From Shimwellia blattae DSM 4481 = NBRC 105725 (lineage in GTDB: Bacteria > Pseudomonadota > Gammaproteobacteria > Enterobacterales > Enterobacteriaceae), in contig NC_017910.1 of NCBI RefSeq assembly GCF_000262305.1, positions 2,604,001-2,668,000 of the forward strand: a stretch of DNA of 64,000 bases, read 5' to 3'. Shown one piece after another: positions 18,368-26,962 of this stretch. Position 1 is the first letter of the stretch; the number at the start of each line of letters is the position of its first letter. The notes under the pieces were generated by a model. The model did not search any database and had not been told where the DNA came from. It saw only the letters and a list, made by a program, of their open reading frames with translations. The position numbers and the translations under genes are program-made.

Positions 18368-19378
18368 ATGAAGGTACTGGTAACAGGCGCCACCAGTGGC
18401 TTGGGCCGAAATGCGGTAGAGTTTCTGCGACAACGCGGGATCACCGTGCGCGCTACCGGGCGTAACGAGGCGATGGGCCGTCTGCTGCAAAAAATGGGGG
18501 CGGAGTTTGTCCATGCGGATTTAACGCAGCTGGTCTCCTCCCAGGCCAAAGCCATGCTGGCGGATGTGGACACCCTGTGGCACTGCTCCAGTTTTACCTC
18601 CCCCTGGGGCACCCAGCAGGCCTTTGATCTGGCCAATGTGCGCGCCACCCGGCGGCTGGGAGAGTGGGCCGTTGCCTGGGGAGTGCGGAATTTTGTCCAT
18701 ATCTCCTCACCGGCGCTGTATTTTGACTACCACCACCACCGCAATATCCCGGAAGATTTCCGCCCGGCCCGTTACGCCAACGAATTTGCCCGCAGCAAGG
18801 CCGCATCTGAAGAGGTTATCCAGCTGCTGGCCCAGTCTAACCCCCACACCCGGTTTACTATCCTGCGCCCCCAGAGCCTGTTCGGCCCCCATGACAAAGT
18901 CTTTTTCCCGCGCCTGGTGCAGATGATGCGCCACTACGGCAGCATTCTGCTGCCCCACGGGGGCTCTGCCATGGTGGATATGACCTATCTGGAAAACGCA
19001 GTCCACGCCATGTGGCTGGCCAGCTCCCCCAGGTGCGACGCCCTGCCCTCAGGCCAGGCCTACAACATTACCAATATGGCCTCCTGCACGCTGCGCTCGA
19101 TTGTGGAAAAACTGATCGCCGCCCTGGGGATCAAATGCCGGATCCGCTCAGTTCCGTACCCGATGCTGGATATGATCGCCCGCAGTATGGAGCGCTTCGG
19201 TAATAAAGAATCCAGAGAGCCGGTGCTCACCCACTACGGCGTTTCTAAACTGAATTTTGACTTCACCCTTGATGTCAGCAAAGCGCAGCGCGAACTGGGT
19301 TATGAACCCATCGTGACCCTGGATGAGGGCATCATCCGCACCGCCGAGTGGCTAAAAGATCACGGCACGCTGCGCTGA
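18368..19378 (+). CDS. ybjS: Extended SDR-family protein YbjS
   Basis: This 336-residue NAD(P)-dependent epimerase/dehydratase-type protein corresponds to E. coli YbjS (337). The Rossmann motif is VTGATSGLGRNAVEFL at the N-terminus. The catalytic Ser-x-Tyr-like area is ISSPALYFDY (near residue 116), and a YANEFARSKAASE segment contains the YxxxK-type Lys. The substrate is not known. It lies 90 bases after ybjT and converges with amiD, leaving only six bases between stops. Confidence 0.9.
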   Translation: MKVLVTGATSGLGRNAVEFLRQRGITVRATGRNEAMGRLLQKMGAEFVHADLTQLVSSQAKAMLADVDTLWHCSSFTSPWGTQQAFDLANVRATRRLGEWAVAWGVRNFVHISSPALYFDYHHHRNIPEDFRPARYANEFARSKAASEEVIQLLAQSNPHTRFTILRPQSLFGPHDKVFFPRLVQMMRHYGSILLPHGGSAMVDMTYLENAVHAMWLASSPRCDALPSGQAYNITNMASCTLRSIVEKLIAALGIKCRIRSVPYPMLDMIARSMERFGNKESREPVLTHYGVSKLNFDFTLDVSKAQRELGYEPIVTLDEGIIRTAEWLKDHGTLR

Positions 19379-19384
19379 GCGTGC

Positions 19385-20227
19385 TTACTGGCCGTACTTT
19401 TCCAGCAGCGCTTCGGCTATGGCCTGGGTTTGCGCATCTGCCACGCCATCATAGCGGGCCGGGCGGAAGTGCATCTGGAATGCCGTAATCACTCTTTGCT
19501 GCTGTTCAGGTGTCATCCCCGGCGTGACCTGATACCCGTAGCGGGCCAGCAGCACCAGTAATTGCTGCGGATCCACAGGTGCCTGGGGATCCCGCCCCCG
19601 TAACCAGAACTGCACCCGGGCCTCATCAGGCCAGGCGCCAATCCCCTGGCGGGCCAGTTGCTGCCAGGGAAACAGCGGGCCGGGATCGTCTTTACGCTGG
19701 GGGGCAATATCCGCATGGGCCAGCACATTTTGCGGCGCAATGTGGTAGCGGTCGATAATCTCCCGGGCAAGGGTCGTCAGCACCGCAATTTGCCGGGCCT
19801 CAAAGGGCTCAAAGCGCTTCACCATCCCCAGCCCGGCAGGCACCTGGCGCCAGCCGCTGTTTTCCAGCTCAATCCCTACCGACGTGCTGTTCAGATGGGT
19901 ATATCCCCGCCAGTAGCTGACCCCCGCATGCCAGGCGAGCTTCTCTTCCGGCACCAGTTGCCAGATAACCGGCTTGCCCCGGTAACCAGGGGGCCGGGCG
20001 GGGATCAGGTAATGGGCGCTGACATCCGGGCCGGTGAGGGTTGCCAGCGAACTGTCAAAATCCCCGGCGGTGTAGTGAATAATCAGCGAGGTAATGCGGG
20101 GAAACGCCGAGGGTGCCTGGTGGCGGGTATCCACACGGTAACTGCCGCGATCGATAATGTCCGGCTGACTGGCACAGCCCGCCAGAAATAGCGCTGCACA
20201 CAGCAGCGCACGCTGTATCCCCTTCAT
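19385..20227 (-). CDS. amiD: N-acetylmuramoyl-L-alanine amidase AmiD (lipoprotein)
   Basis: AmiD (280 residues; E. coli 276) is an outer-membrane lipoprotein with an amidase_2 zinc domain that cuts anhydro-muropeptides. The lipobox is LFLAGC, with Cys near residue 18. Zinc ligands appear in LIIHYTAGD and NVLAHADIAP (with the D of KDDPGP). The C-terminal ~80 residues form a peptidoglycan-binding-like helical domain. Its start shares one base with the ybjQ stop, which points to an operon read ybjQ then amiD. Confidence 0.95.
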   Translation of the reverse strand: MKGIQRALLCAALFLAGCASQPDIIDRGSYRVDTRHQAPSAFPRITSLIIHYTAGDFDSSLATLTGPDVSAHYLIPARPPGYRGKPVIWQLVPEEKLAWHAGVSYWRGYTHLNSTSVGIELENSGWRQVPAGLGMVKRFEPFEARQIAVLTTLAREIIDRYHIAPQNVLAHADIAPQRKDDPGPLFPWQQLARQGIGAWPDEARVQFWLRGRDPQAPVDPQQLLVLLARYGYQVTPGMTPEQQQRVITAFQMHFRPARYDGVADAQTQAIAEALLEKYGQ

Positions 20228-20547
20228 TAACGGGTTTTCACCGCCGTACCCGTAACGCTGACCATCAGCATACTGCCTTCTTTCCCGACGGTTTCATAAT
20301 CGATATCAATGCCGACAACGGCATCCGCCCCCAGATCTTTTGCCTGCTCTTCCAGCTCCCGAAAGGCGATTTCCCGGGCCTTACGCAGCTCTTTTTCATA
20401 AGCACCGGAACGCCCGCCGACAATATCCCGAACCCCGGCAAAAAAATCTTTAAAAATATTGGCCCCGAGGATAGCTTCTCCGGTAACAACGCCACAATAT
20501 TCCACGATAGTGTGCCCTTCCAGGCTGGGAGTAGTAGAAAATTGCAT
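20227..20547 (-). CDS. ybjQ: YbjQ/UPF0145 family protein
   Basis: This 106-residue UPF0145 protein is nearly identical to E. coli YbjQ over MQFSTTPSLEGHTIVEYCGV and the GGRSGAYEKELRKAREIAF segment. It lacks only the final Arg. The family forms pentameric heavy-metal-binding-like folds; its role is not established. The ATG at 20547 has AAGGAG upstream. A reading-frame extension of 18 codons is not supported. It is divergent from ybjP. Confidence 0.93.
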   Translation of the reverse strand: MQFSTTPSLEGHTIVEYCGVVTGEAILGANIFKDFFAGVRDIVGGRSGAYEKELRKAREIAFRELEEQAKDLGADAVVGIDIDYETVGKEGSMLMVSVTGTAVKTR

Positions 20548-20675
20548 ATAATTTCTCCTTTCTTTGGCTATCAATGCGTTAGCGATACATAATGCGCCCA
20601 ATTCAGCGCCGATGCGCTATGATTCAGTATTAACATCGTTAATGTAGTTCACTTGAGATTCATAAGGAAATCATT

Positions 20676-21236
20676 ATGCGTTGCTCCACTCTGGCATGGC
20701 TTACCCCCTGCGCATTACTCCTCAGTGCCTGCACCACTACAGACCCTGCGGACCTCACCCCGCTGCGTACTGCGGTGACCCCGGTTTATAAAGATATCGG
20801 CACCCGTACCGGCCCCTGCATTAGCGGCGGCCCGGATAACGTTGCTCAGCAGTTTTATGACTACCGCATCGCCCACCCGGGCACCGGCCTGAATAACCTT
20901 GCTGGCCTGCGCCCTTACCTGAGCAGCGGGCTGTGGAATGAGCTGGAACAAGCCAGCCAGGCCCAGGCAAACGACCAGGTGCTGGCCGGTAAAGACCTGT
21001 TCGCCAGCAACAGCAACGGTATCGAAAAGGCCACCGTCAGCAGCGCCTCGTCGATCCCGAACACCGATGCCCGCAATATTCCGCTGCGCGTTAACCTGAA
21101 CAAAGGCACCACCCACTGGCAGGACGAAGTGCTGATGGTACGTGAAGGCCAGTGCTGGACGGTAGACGACATCCGCTATCTGGGGGCCACCCAGATGCCT
21201 GCCGGTAACCTGCGCCTGTCTCTGGAACGCCGCTAA
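20676..21236 (+). CDS. ybjP: Lipoprotein YbjP
   Basis: This 186-residue predicted lipoprotein corresponds to E. coli YbjP (171). The lipobox is LLSAC (Cys near residue 19), followed by a Thr-rich linker about 15 residues longer than in E. coli. The conserved body has GPCISGGPDNVAQQFYDYRI, SIPNTDARNIPLRV and WQDEVLMVREGQCW. The function is not known. An AAGGAAATC precedes the start. It lies between ybjQ and the art operon, as in E. coli. Confidence 0.9.
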   Translation: MRCSTLAWLTPCALLLSACTTTDPADLTPLRTAVTPVYKDIGTRTGPCISGGPDNVAQQFYDYRIAHPGTGLNNLAGLRPYLSSGLWNELEQASQAQANDQVLAGKDLFASNSNGIEKATVSSASSIPNTDARNIPLRVNLNKGTTHWQDEVLMVREGQCWTVDDIRYLGATQMPAGNLRLSLERR

Positions 21237-21261
21237 TTCGCTTCGCCATCCCCCTATAAAA

Positions 21262-21298
21262 AGTCAGGTATTCGCCGGGAATACCTGATTTATTTTTT
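21262..21298 (+). terminator. ybjP terminator
   Basis: An AGTCAGGTATTC / GAATACCTGATT stem with a GCCGG loop is followed by TATTTTTTT. Confidence 0.85.
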
Positions 21299-21356
21299 TC
21301 CCCTGCCCCCTCACCAACATAATGTGCTAGATTTGAGCCATAAGGGCGGCAGAATT

Positions 21357-21391
21357 TAAATTTTAACGCATAAATATTGCATAACTATTCT
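21357..21391 (+). promoter_or_regulatory. ArgR boxes upstream of artP
   Basis: TGCATAACTATTCT (21378-21391) fits the ARG-box core TGAATAATTATTCA in 11 of 14 positions. A weaker copy lies 21 bases upstream (21357-21370), which is the usual tandem spacing. artP transcription is ArgR-repressed in E. coli. Confidence 0.6.
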
Positions 21392-21437
21392 GTCAACGGT
21401 ACTATTCTCAGCCTCAATCGCTATTCAATTGCTTCGC

Positions 21438-22166
21438 ATGAGTATTCAACTAAACGGCATTAACTGTTTTTACGGCGCACATCAGGCGCTGTTCGATATC
21501 ACACTGAGCTGCCCACAGGGGGAAACCCTGGTGCTGCTCGGGCCCAGTGGTGCGGGGAAAAGTTCGCTGTTACGCGTGCTGAACCTGCTGGAAATGCCAC
21601 GCTCTGGTACGCTCAATATTGCGGGCAACCACTTTGACTTTGTCAAAGCCCCTGGTGATGCCGCCATTCGCGAGCTGCGCCGGAACGTGGGCATGGTGTT
21701 CCAGCAGTATAATCTGTGGCCCCATCTCACCGTATTGCAGAACCTGACGGAGGCCCCGTGCCGCGTGCTGGGTTTAAGCAAAGAACAGGCCCGCGCCCGG
21801 GCAGATAAACTGCTGGAGCGCCTGCGCCTGAAACCCTATATGGATCGCTACCCGCTGCACCTGTCCGGCGGCCAGCAGCAGCGTGTGGCCATTGCCCGCG
21901 CTCTGATGATGGAGCCCCAGGTGCTGCTGTTTGACGAGCCGACCGCCGCGCTGGATCCGGAAATCACCGCGCAGATTGTCAGCATCATTCAGGAGCTGTC
22001 TGAGACCGGCATCACCCAGGTGATAGTGACCCACGAAGTGGAAGTGGCGCGTAAAACCGCCAGCCGCGTGGTGTATATGGAAAATGGTCATATTGTGGAA
22101 CAGGGCGACGCGAGCTGCTTTGAATCCCCGCAAACCGACGCATTCAAATTTTACTTATCTCATTGA
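21438..22166 (+). CDS. artP: Arginine ABC transporter ATPase ArtP
   Basis: ArtP (242 residues, the E. coli length) drives the Art arginine importer. Walker A is GPSGAGKSS, the signature is LSGGQQQR and Walker B is VLLFDEPTAALD. The Q-loop and H-loop (VTHEVEV) are intact. The ATG at 21438 yields MSIQLNGINCFYGAHQALFD. A TTG three codons upstream is ignored. It heads artPIQM and is followed by artI after 17 bases. Confidence 0.97.
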   Translation: MSIQLNGINCFYGAHQALFDITLSCPQGETLVLLGPSGAGKSSLLRVLNLLEMPRSGTLNIAGNHFDFVKAPGDAAIRELRRNVGMVFQQYNLWPHLTVLQNLTEAPCRVLGLSKEQARARADKLLERLRLKPYMDRYPLHLSGGQQQRVAIARALMMEPQVLLFDEPTAALDPEITAQIVSIIQELSETGITQVIVTHEVEVARKTASRVVYMENGHIVEQGDASCFESPQTDAFKFYLSH

Positions 22167-22183
22167 GTTGAGGGACTATTATC

Positions 22184-22915
22184 ATGAAGAAAGTATTGCT
22201 TGCCGCGCTGTTAGCCAGCATAAGCCTTTCCGCCGCTGCGGCGCAGACTATCCGTTTTGCGACCGAAGCCTCCTACCCTCCGTTTGAGTCCATCGACGCG
22301 AACAACAAGATTGTTGGTTTCGACGTTGATCTGGCTAACGCGCTGTGTAAAGAGATAAACGCCACCTGTACCTTCTCCAACCAGGCCTTTGACAGCCTGA
22401 TCCCCAGCCTGAAGTTCCGCCGTGTTGAGGCGGTAATGGCCGGTATGGATATCACCCCGGAGCGTGAAAAACAGGTGCTGTTCACCGCCCCTTACTATGA
22501 CAACTCGGCGCTGTTTGTCGGCGTGAAAGGGAAATACGCCTCGGTTGATGCCCTGAAAGGCAAAAAAGTGGGTGTCCAGAACGGCACCACGCACCAGAAA
22601 TTTATTATCGACAAACACCCGGAAATCACCACCGTACCGTACGACAGCTACCAGAATGCGCGCCTTGATATGCAAAATGGCCGTATCGATGCGGTATTTG
22701 GCGACACGGCCGTAGTGACCGAATGGCTGAAAACCAACCCGCAGCTGGCGGCCGTAGGGGATAAAGTCACCGATAAAGCCTACTTCGGCAATGGTCTGGG
22801 GATTGCGGTCCGCCAGGGTAATACCGCCTTACAGCAGCAGTTTAATGCGGCGCTGGAAAAAGTGAAAAAAGACGGTACTTACCAGACCATCTATAACAAA
22901 TGGTTCCAGAAGTAA
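22184..22915 (+). CDS. artI: Arginine-system periplasmic binding protein ArtI
   Basis: ArtI (243 residues) is a periplasmic solute-binding protein of the polar amino acid family. The signal peptide ends near SAAAA-QTIRF. The fold hallmark ATEASYPPFES-D and the GMDITPERE block are present. It is a close paralogue of artJ, 1.5 kb downstream (both carry NGTTHQK, YDSYQNA and FGDTAVV). In E. coli ArtJ is the arginine binder and the ligand of ArtI is unclear. Confidence 0.95.
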   Translation: MKKVLLAALLASISLSAAAAQTIRFATEASYPPFESIDANNKIVGFDVDLANALCKEINATCTFSNQAFDSLIPSLKFRRVEAVMAGMDITPEREKQVLFTAPYYDNSALFVGVKGKYASVDALKGKKVGVQNGTTHQKFIIDKHPEITTVPYDSYQNARLDMQNGRIDAVFGDTAVVTEWLKTNPQLAAVGDKVTDKAYFGNGLGIAVRQGNTALQQQFNAALEKVKKDGTYQTIYNKWFQK

Positions 22916-22922
22916 CAGCTGA

Positions 22923-23639
22923 ATGAACGAAATACTCCCTTTAGCAAGCGCCGCCGGGATGACCGTCGGCCTTGCAGTTTGCGCACTGATTATCGGCCTG
23001 GCGCTGGCAATGCTGTTTGCCGTGTGGGAATCCGCCAGCTGGCGCCCTGTGGCCTGGGCGGGCTCAGCGCTGGTCACGATGCTGCGCGGGCTGCCGGAAA
23101 TTCTGGTGGTGCTGTTTATCTATTTTGGCTCATCGCAGTTACTGTTGCTGTTGTCTGACGGCTTCACCCTTAACCTGGGTGTGGTGCAGATCCCGGTACA
23201 GATGACGATTGAGAATTTTGACGTCAGCCCGTTCCTGTGCGGTGTGCTGGCGCTGTCACTGCTGTATGCCGCCTACGCCTCCCAGACGCTGCGCGGGGCC
23301 CTTAAAGCGGTGCCGGAAGGCCAGTGGGAGTCCGGCCAGGCCCTGGGCTTATCCAAAGGGGCGATATTCTTCCGCCTGGTGATGCCCCAGATGTGGCGCC
23401 ATGCGCTGCCGGGGCTGGGAAACCAGTGGCTGGTCTTGCTTAAAGATACGGCGCTGGTGTCACTGATAAGCGTTAACGACCTGATGCTGCAAACCAAAAG
23501 TATTGCCACCCGCACCCAGGAGCCGTTTAACTGGTACATTATCGCTGCGGCGATCTACCTGGTTATCACCCTGATAAGCCAGTATATCCTGAAGCGGCTT
23601 GACCAGCGGGTTACGCGTTTTGAACGGAGACCGGACTGA
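22923..23639 (+). CDS. artQ: Arginine ABC transporter permease ArtQ
   Basis: ArtQ (238 residues) is one of two inner-membrane permeases of the Art system. It has about five membrane segments and the EAA-like loop EGQWESGQALGLSKGAIF that docks ArtP. It starts seven bases after artI and its stop overlaps the artM start (TGATG), so the two permeases are translated together. Confidence 0.96.
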   Translation: MNEILPLASAAGMTVGLAVCALIIGLALAMLFAVWESASWRPVAWAGSALVTMLRGLPEILVVLFIYFGSSQLLLLLSDGFTLNLGVVQIPVQMTIENFDVSPFLCGVLALSLLYAAYASQTLRGALKAVPEGQWESGQALGLSKGAIFFRLVMPQMWRHALPGLGNQWLVLLKDTALVSLISVNDLMLQTKSIATRTQEPFNWYIIAAAIYLVITLISQYILKRLDQRVTRFERRPD

Positions 23640-24307
23640 TGCTCGACTATTTACCTGAGCTACTTAAAGGTCTGCATACCAGCCTGACGCTGACAGTGGC
23701 GTCACTGGCCGTTGCCCTGGTGATGGCGCTGGCCTTTACCGTGATAATGACGCTGAAAACCCCGGTGCTGAACCCACTGGTGCGTATCTATATCACCCTG
23801 TTTACCGGGACGCCGCTGCTGGTACAAATCTTCCTGATTTACTACGGGCCGGGGCAGTTTCCGTCCCTGCAGAATTATCCGGTTATCTGGCACTTGTTGT
23901 CTGAGCCCTGGCTGTGTGCGCTGATAGCCCTGTCGCTCAACAGCGCGGCCTATACCACTCAGCTGTTCTATGGTGCCATTCGCGCCATTCCGGACGGGCA
24001 GTGGCAGTCGTGCAGTGCGCTGGGGATGAGCAAAAAAGATACGCTGGCTATTCTGCTGCCTTATGCATTTAAACGCGCCCTTTCTTCTTACTCCAACGAA
24101 GTGGTGCTGATTTTCAAAAGTACCTCCCTTGCCTACACCATCACTCTGATGGAGATCATGGGCCACGGGCAGTTGCTGTATGGCCGCACCTACGACGTCA
24201 TGGTCTTTGGTGCCGCCGGGTTGCTCTACCTGGTGGTTAACGGCCTGCTGACGCTACTTATGCGTATTATTGAACGCCGGGCTCTGGCATTCGAACGGCG
24301 TAACTAA
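23639..24307 (+). CDS. artM: Arginine ABC transporter permease ArtM
   Basis: ArtM (222 residues) pairs with ArtQ. The permease motif FTGTPLLVQIFLIYYG and the EAA-type loop DGQWQSCSALGMSKKDTL are present. About five hydrophobic segments are visible. It is the last gene of artPIQM and is followed by a strong terminator that separates it from artJ. Confidence 0.96.
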   Translation: MLDYLPELLKGLHTSLTLTVASLAVALVMALAFTVIMTLKTPVLNPLVRIYITLFTGTPLLVQIFLIYYGPGQFPSLQNYPVIWHLLSEPWLCALIALSLNSAAYTTQLFYGAIRAIPDGQWQSCSALGMSKKDTLAILLPYAFKRALSSYSNEVVLIFKSTSLAYTITLMEIMGHGQLLYGRTYDVMVFGAAGLLYLVVNGLLTLLMRIIERRALAFERRN

Positions 24308-24328
24308 CTGGATTTAACTGCGTATACT

Positions 24329-24352
24329 GCGGGCTTAGGCCCGCTTTTTTTT
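24329..24352 (+). terminator. artPIQM terminator
   Basis: A GCGGGC / GCCCGC stem with a TTAG loop is followed by eight T, 22 bases after artM. Confidence 0.88.
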
Positions 24353-24361
24353 ACCTTAATA

Positions 24362-24396
24362 AAAATAATTATACAGAATTCTTGCATAGTAATTCA
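24362..24396 (+). promoter_or_regulatory. Tandem ArgR boxes upstream of artJ
   Basis: Two ARG-box-like elements, AAAATAATTATACA (24362-24375) and TGCATAGTAATTCA (24383-24396), are spaced 21 bases apart. Each matches TGAATAATTATTCA in at least 11 of 14 positions. This is a better pair than that at artP and predicts arginine-dependent repression of artJ. Confidence 0.7.
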
Positions 24397-24464
24397 TTTT
24401 AAGGCATGGTTATCACCAGCGCCGGGACACGGCGAATACAGAACTGAGAGACGGGAGTTTACGT

Positions 24465-25196
24465 ATGAAAAAGTTGCTTTTGGTTGCCATGCTGGCGGGG
24501 ATTGCGATGAACGCAACGGCTGCAGAGAAGATCAGCTTCGGCTCATCCGCAACCTATCCACCGTTTGAATCGCTGGATGCCAGTAACCAGATTGTCGGCT
24601 TTGATATCGACCTGGCTAAAGCATTATGCAAACAGATGCAGGCGGAGTGTACTTTCACCAACCAGGCCTTCGACAGCCTGATCCCGGCTCTGAAGTTCCG
24701 TAAATTCGACGCGGTCATCTCCGGCATGGACATTACTCCGGAGCGTAGCAAACAGGTGGCGTTCACCCAACCCTATTATGCTAACTCCGCTGTGGTTATC
24801 GCTCCGAAAGGTAAATTTACCAGCTTTGCCGAGCTTAAAGGCAAGCGTATCGGAATGGAAAACGGCACCACACACCAGAAATACCTGCAGGAAAAGCATC
24901 CGGAAGTGAAAACCGTCTCTTATGACAGCTACCAGAATGCGATTATCGACCTGAAAAACGGCCGCCTGGACGGGGTATTCGGCGACACGGCCGTGGTGAA
25001 TGAGTGGCTGAAGACCAACCCGCAACTGGGCACCGTGGGTGAGCATGTTACCGATCCCCAGTATTTCGGCACCGGACTGGGGATTGCGGTACGCCCGGGT
25101 AACCAGGCGCTGCTGAAGAAACTGAATGATGCCCTGGCGGCGCTGAAAGCCAACGGCACTTACGAGAAAATCAGCCAGCAATGGTTCCCGAACTGA
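24465..25196 (+). CDS. artJ: Arginine-binding periplasmic protein ArtJ
   Basis: ArtJ (243 residues) is the high-affinity arginine receptor of the Art importer. The signal peptide is MKKLLLVAMLAGIAMNATAA-EKISF. The binding-protein blocks SSATYPPFESLD, GFDIDLAKALC and GMDITPERS follow. It has its own ArgR-controlled promoter and terminators on both sides, so it is a monocistronic unit apart from artPIQM, as in E. coli. GACGGGAG precedes the ATG. Confidence 0.96.
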   Translation: MKKLLLVAMLAGIAMNATAAEKISFGSSATYPPFESLDASNQIVGFDIDLAKALCKQMQAECTFTNQAFDSLIPALKFRKFDAVISGMDITPERSKQVAFTQPYYANSAVVIAPKGKFTSFAELKGKRIGMENGTTHQKYLQEKHPEVKTVSYDSYQNAIIDLKNGRLDGVFGDTAVVNEWLKTNPQLGTVGEHVTDPQYFGTGLGIAVRPGNQALLKKLNDALAALKANGTYEKISQQWFPN

Positions 25197-25208
25197 TCTC
25201 CCCCACCG

Positions 25209-25234
25209 CCCGGTTAATTACCGGGCTTTTTTTT
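25209..25234 (+). terminator. artJ terminator, overlapping the rlmC 3' end
   Basis: A GCCCGGT / ACCGGGC stem with a TAATT loop is followed by eight T. The T-run reaches into the last codons of the convergent rlmC gene (its Lys-Lys codons are AAA on the other strand). The terminator and the rlmC C-terminus share sequence. Confidence 0.85.
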
Positions 25235-26363
25235 GCCCGTCGCGCACCAGCAGGGCCAGCACTTCGTAGTGGGCCGTATGGGGGAACATATCGAACAGCT
25301 GCACCCGCTCAACCCGGTAACCGGGCAGGTGGCGCAAATCCTGCGCCATCGTGCGCGCATTACAGCTGGAGTAGATAATCCACGCCGGGGCCATATGGCT
25401 CAGATAGTCACACAGGAGTGCCCCAATCCCCCGGCGCGGCGGGTTCACCAGCACCAGATCGGGCGTCTCTGACTGCCCCGTGGCGTAACGGGTAGAATCC
25501 AGCGCCTGAAACTGCACCCGGGTAAGCCCCAGCGCCTGTGCCGACTGACGGGCGCAGGCTATCGCCTCTGGCGCTATTTCGATACCGGTCAGCTGCATGT
25601 CCGGCGTTGCGCAGTGCAGGCCAAATCCCCCCACCCCGCAAAACAGATCCCACATATGGTGCACCGCAAGGCCGCGCACCCACTCCCGGGCCGTGGCATA
25701 CAGCCGTGCCGCGACCGTGGGGTTCGTCTGGAAAAAGCTCTGCGGGCGGATCCACAGCGGAACCCCGTTAAACGACTCTGCCAGCGCCGTGTCCGGCGTT
25801 AGCGGGATCTCCTGCTCCCCTTCCATAATGGCCATATGCACCGGCTGAATATTGGCAGAAATCACCGCCAGCTGCGGCAACTGAGCCTGAAGGTCGGGCA
25901 GCGCGGCGCGTAACTGGGCGAGTTTCGCCTCAGAGCGCAGGACAAAGCGCAGCATCATGCGCCCGTCCAGCTGACTTTCGGTCAGCAGCAGATATTTCAG
26001 CTCGCCCCGTTTGCGGGCCACGTTGTAGGGGGTTAGCCCGGCCCGGGCAATAAAGGGCTTAAGGGCAGCAAAAACCGGCTGGAAGCTCGCCGGGTAGAGC
26101 GGGCAGGCGGTGAGATCTTCCGCCGTGCCGTCCCGGCGTAACATACCAAGGAGCGGGCGCTCCACGCTGCCGCTGACCACCATTTTCGCCTTATTGCGAA
26201 ACCCCTGCTCCGGGCCGCTGAGCGGCTCCAGCCAGTGGGCTACCGGGCTTTCGGCCAGCAGGGCGCGCAGATCCGCCATTTTCGCCGCCAGTTGCTGAGT
26301 CACCGGTTGTTCCAGCCACTGACAGGAGCGGCAGCGACCGGCATCATAAAGAGCACATTGCAT
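25218..26363 (-). CDS. rlmC: 23S rRNA (uracil-747-C5)-methyltransferase RlmC
   Basis: RlmC (381 residues; E. coli 375) methylates U747 of 23S rRNA using SAM. The N-terminal iron-sulphur Cys set is visible (MQCALYDAGRCRSCQW and the later CPLYP). The TrmA-type methyltransferase has the SAM motif DLFCGVGGFGLH, NPPRRG and the catalytic Cys in YSSCNARTM. The ATG at 26363 matches the E. coli start; seven extra codons upstream are not supported. The C-terminal tail (RDGQKKAR) is longer than in E. coli. Confidence 0.95.
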   Translation of the reverse strand: MQCALYDAGRCRSCQWLEQPVTQQLAAKMADLRALLAESPVAHWLEPLSGPEQGFRNKAKMVVSGSVERPLLGMLRRDGTAEDLTACPLYPASFQPVFAALKPFIARAGLTPYNVARKRGELKYLLLTESQLDGRMMLRFVLRSEAKLAQLRAALPDLQAQLPQLAVISANIQPVHMAIMEGEQEIPLTPDTALAESFNGVPLWIRPQSFFQTNPTVAARLYATAREWVRGLAVHHMWDLFCGVGGFGLHCATPDMQLTGIEIAPEAIACARQSAQALGLTRVQFQALDSTRYATGQSETPDLVLVNPPRRGIGALLCDYLSHMAPAWIIYSSCNARTMAQDLRHLPGYRVERVQLFDMFPHTAHYEVLALLVRDGQKKAR

Positions 26364-26414
26364 AGTAAAAAAAACCTCAGACAAGTGGCCCGGGATTGTA
26401 CCGGTTCAGCGCGC

Positions 26415-26828
26415 CTATTGCAGCCGGAAAAACCGCCGACTGGAGGGGGGAATAAACAGCAGAAACAGCACCAGGAAATCCGGGGCTTTCTGGGCCATCA
26501 GCGCCTGAAAAATCTCCTGCTTTGACTCACCGGCAATACTGAACAGCTCCGGGTAGCCAAACCCCAGAGACGCCGCCCACAAATAACCGGTCACCACCAG
26601 CTGCACCAGCAGATACAGCCAGCGCCCCCAGCTGCGCCCGCGGACAATGACAAAAGCGCAGCGCACATCCACCGCCACCACCAGCAGGCTGGCAAATGAG
26701 ATGAGCGTCAGCGCCCAGGTCTGAATACTGCGCAGGACAAACGCCTGGGTGCCGCTCCAGCCGAGGGTGTTAAATAACATCACCACGTCAACGCAGCGGG
26801 TAAGAATAATGGCGATCGCGGCGATCAC
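26415..26828 (-). CDS. ybjO: Inner membrane protein YbjO (start uncertain)
   Basis: This homologue of E. coli YbjO (162 residues) has four membrane segments and the end block ASLGFGYPELFSI...RRFFRLQ. The coordinates use the first GTG in frame (137 residues). Recognisable YbjO coding continues upstream: SSHARLNAP is encoded just before it and GVFK before that (to about 26890). That stretch has no in-frame ATG, GTG or TTG. Either a non-standard start is used or a one-base slip in a T5A4 run (about 26880-26888) has broken the N-terminus. The function is unknown. Confidence 0.8.
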   Translation of the reverse strand: MIAAIAIILTRCVDVVMLFNTLGWSGTQAFVLRSIQTWALTLISFASLLVVAVDVRCAFVIVRGRSWGRWLYLLVQLVVTGYLWAASLGFGYPELFSIAGESKQEIFQALMAQKAPDFLVLFLLFIPPSSRRFFRLQ

Positions 26829-26905
26829 TACCAGTGTTGGCGCGTTGAGCCTGGCGTGTGAAGAATGATGGCTGCTAATTTTAAAAACCCCGTGGTCCTT
26901 ACGTG

Positions 26906-26932
26906 CGGATGCCGCGACTGGCGCGGCATCCG
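26906..26932. other. Perfect 11-bp stem-loop between potI and ybjO
   Basis: Arms CGGATGCCGCG / CGCGGCATCCG flank an ACTGG loop. There is no T-run on either side, so it is not a standard terminator. It may stabilise the pot mRNA 3' end or be a REP-like element. Confidence 0.6.
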
Positions 26933-26962
26933 TTAACTGGCTTTTGGCGAATTCTATGCTTT

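Noticed and set aside
22184..25196. artI and artJ considered as a recent tandem duplication
   Set aside because: They are paralogues but clearly diverged, and both exist in the same order in E. coli, so the duplication is old.
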